A stretch of DNA of 64,000 bases from Calliopsis andreniformis (lineage: Eukaryota > Arthropoda > Insecta > Hymenoptera > Andrenidae): positions 22,338,001 through 22,402,000 of the forward strand of contig NW_027480422.1 in assembly GCF_051401765.1 (NCBI RefSeq). The letters run 5' to 3'. The position numbers were made by a program, and so were the translations under genes. Positions 63,536 through 64,000 of the stretch are shown here, in pieces. A model generated the notes under the pieces. It made no database searches. It was not told the origin of the DNA and worked only from the letters and a program-made list of their open reading frames with translations. Numbering within the stretch: the first letter of the stretch is position 1; each line of letters begins with the position of its first letter.

Positions 63536-64000
63536 CGGAACGTAGAAATGACTACCACTTTCATACTGGTTGCAATTACTCCTGTTATACGATGGAAGAA
63601 CTGTTGTATCTTAGCTGTATTTTATGGTACGGGCGTTGACTTCTAAGGCCCTAACTATTCGATCTGGTGCAGCAACGCCCTAGAGTCAATCCTAGGTTGC
63701 CCGGAACTTAGAAATGACCATTACCTTCACACCGGTTGCAATTATTCGTTTTATACGATGGAAAAACTGTTGCATTTATTATGTATTTTATGCCTCTGGC
63801 GTTGACTTCTGAGGCCCTAACGATTCGGTCTGGCGGATCAACGCCCTAGAGTGAAACCTAGGTTGCCCGGAACGTAGAAATGGCCATTACTTTCACACTG
63901 GTTGCAATTATTCCTGCTATACGATGGAAAAACTGTTGTATCTATATTGTATTTTATGCTTCTGGCGTTGACTACTAAGGCCGTAGCTATTCGATTTGGT

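Larger units (their letters stand above)
1..64000 (+). repeat. Satellite DNA array, about 166-bp monomer, head to tail
   Basis: The phrase GGAACGTAGAAATGACC recurs about every 166 bp from start to end. It is followed in fixed order by CACACTGGTTGCAATTATTC, TATACGATGGAAAAACTG, TTGTATTTTATGCTTCTGGC, GTTGACTTCTAAGGCCCTAA, TATTCGATCTGGTGGAGCAA and CGCCCTAGAGTGAAGCCTAG. My consensus is 166 bp with 68 G+C. Marker spacings are multiples of 166 within a few bases (996, 1494, 1992, 2822). All monomers lie in the same orientation; I saw no inversion, mobile-element insertion or unique spacer. The array continues beyond both ends. From general knowledge, such arrays are typical of eukaryotic centromeric or subtelomeric heterochromatin; the family itself is not one I recognise. 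The strand given is simply the one on which I wrote the consensus. Confidence 0.97.
56321..64000 (+). repeat. Divergent monomer domain at the right
   Basis: Neighbouring monomers again differ strongly and no long unit repeats throughout. Local signals are the 3-bp-shorter CACACCCGTGCAATTATTC variant (56427, 57754 and 63399) and monomers with GACAAACAGTTG (59280-60790). The structure mirrors the left domain, so the window may cut across a homogenised core with older satellite on both sides. The array still continues at the last base. Confidence 0.7.

Noticed and set aside
1..64000. Two or three ancestral sub-repeats within the monomer, from the recurring CTGG (positions 30, 94, 128)
   Set aside because: The sequences after each CTGG (TTGCAATTATT, CGTTGACTTCT, TGGAGCAACGC) do not align convincingly, and the spacings 64, 34 and 68 are only roughly related.
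1..64000. Assignment to a named plant, fish or insect centromeric satellite on the basis of monomer length
   Set aside because: Lengths of 155-180 bp are common to many unrelated satellites. The sequence itself does not match one I can recall with confidence, so no species is claimed.

Overview
The window is one uninterrupted tandem array of an A+T-rich satellite with a monomer of about 166 bp, roughly 385 head-to-tail copies. All copies that I read lie in the same orientation. The array runs off both ends: the window opens near monomer position 161 and closes near position 132, counting position 1 as the first G of GGAACGTAGAAATG. I found no protein-coding gene, tRNA, rRNA, transposon, CRISPR array or unique-sequence island. 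My hand-built consensus is about 59% A+T. It has an A+T-rich half (about positions 35-92) and a G+C-richer half (about 93-166). A nucleosome-sized monomer, higher-order repeats (HORs) and no interruption over 64 kb point to eukaryotic constitutive heterochromatin, most likely centromeric or pericentromeric. I do not recognise the satellite and cannot name the organism. CpG is not depleted in the consensus (7 seen, about 7 expected from base composition), which argues weakly against a heavily methylated vertebrate genome.

Layout. (1) About 1-8680: divergent monomers with only short local duplications, including a run of three near-identical adjacent monomers at 7807-8304. (2) About 8680-14107: mixed monomers, with a 0.96-kb block duplicated 1659 bp apart. 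(3) 14108 to about 28590: HOR domain whose main unit is a 12-mer of 1992 bp, with 6-mer (996 bp), 9-mer (1494 bp) and 13-mer (2156 bp) derivatives. A long flanking version of the unit begins at 14108 and again at 27217, exactly 13109 bp apart, so the 12-mers look like an expansion nested inside an older, longer unit. (4) About 28590-32735: mosaic of blocks found elsewhere in the window. (5) About 32736-43015: two adjacent, almost identical 5140-bp (31-mer) copies. (6) About 43016-51340: related 15-, 16- and 22-mer variants (2486, 2652, 3646 bp) that differ by deletions of whole monomers. (7) About 51340-55000: blocks shared with 23-25 kb, 32-33 kb and 28.8-30 kb. (8) About 55000-64000: more divergent monomers with a 498-bp tandem duplication and a 0.86-kb block repeated 5645 bp apart.

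There are no genes acting together here. The biology is in array dynamics (unequal exchange, nested amplification, gene conversion) and in three elements recurring at fixed places in the monomer: a 17-bp site resembling a CENP-B box at 7 of 9 key positions, an interrupted dyad around the CCTAGG sequence, and an 11-bp-phased A+T direct repeat. Open reading frames of 60-119 codons occur on both strands, but they are by-products of the repeat. Identity statements rest on reading and spacing of marker sequences by eye, not on a computed alignment.
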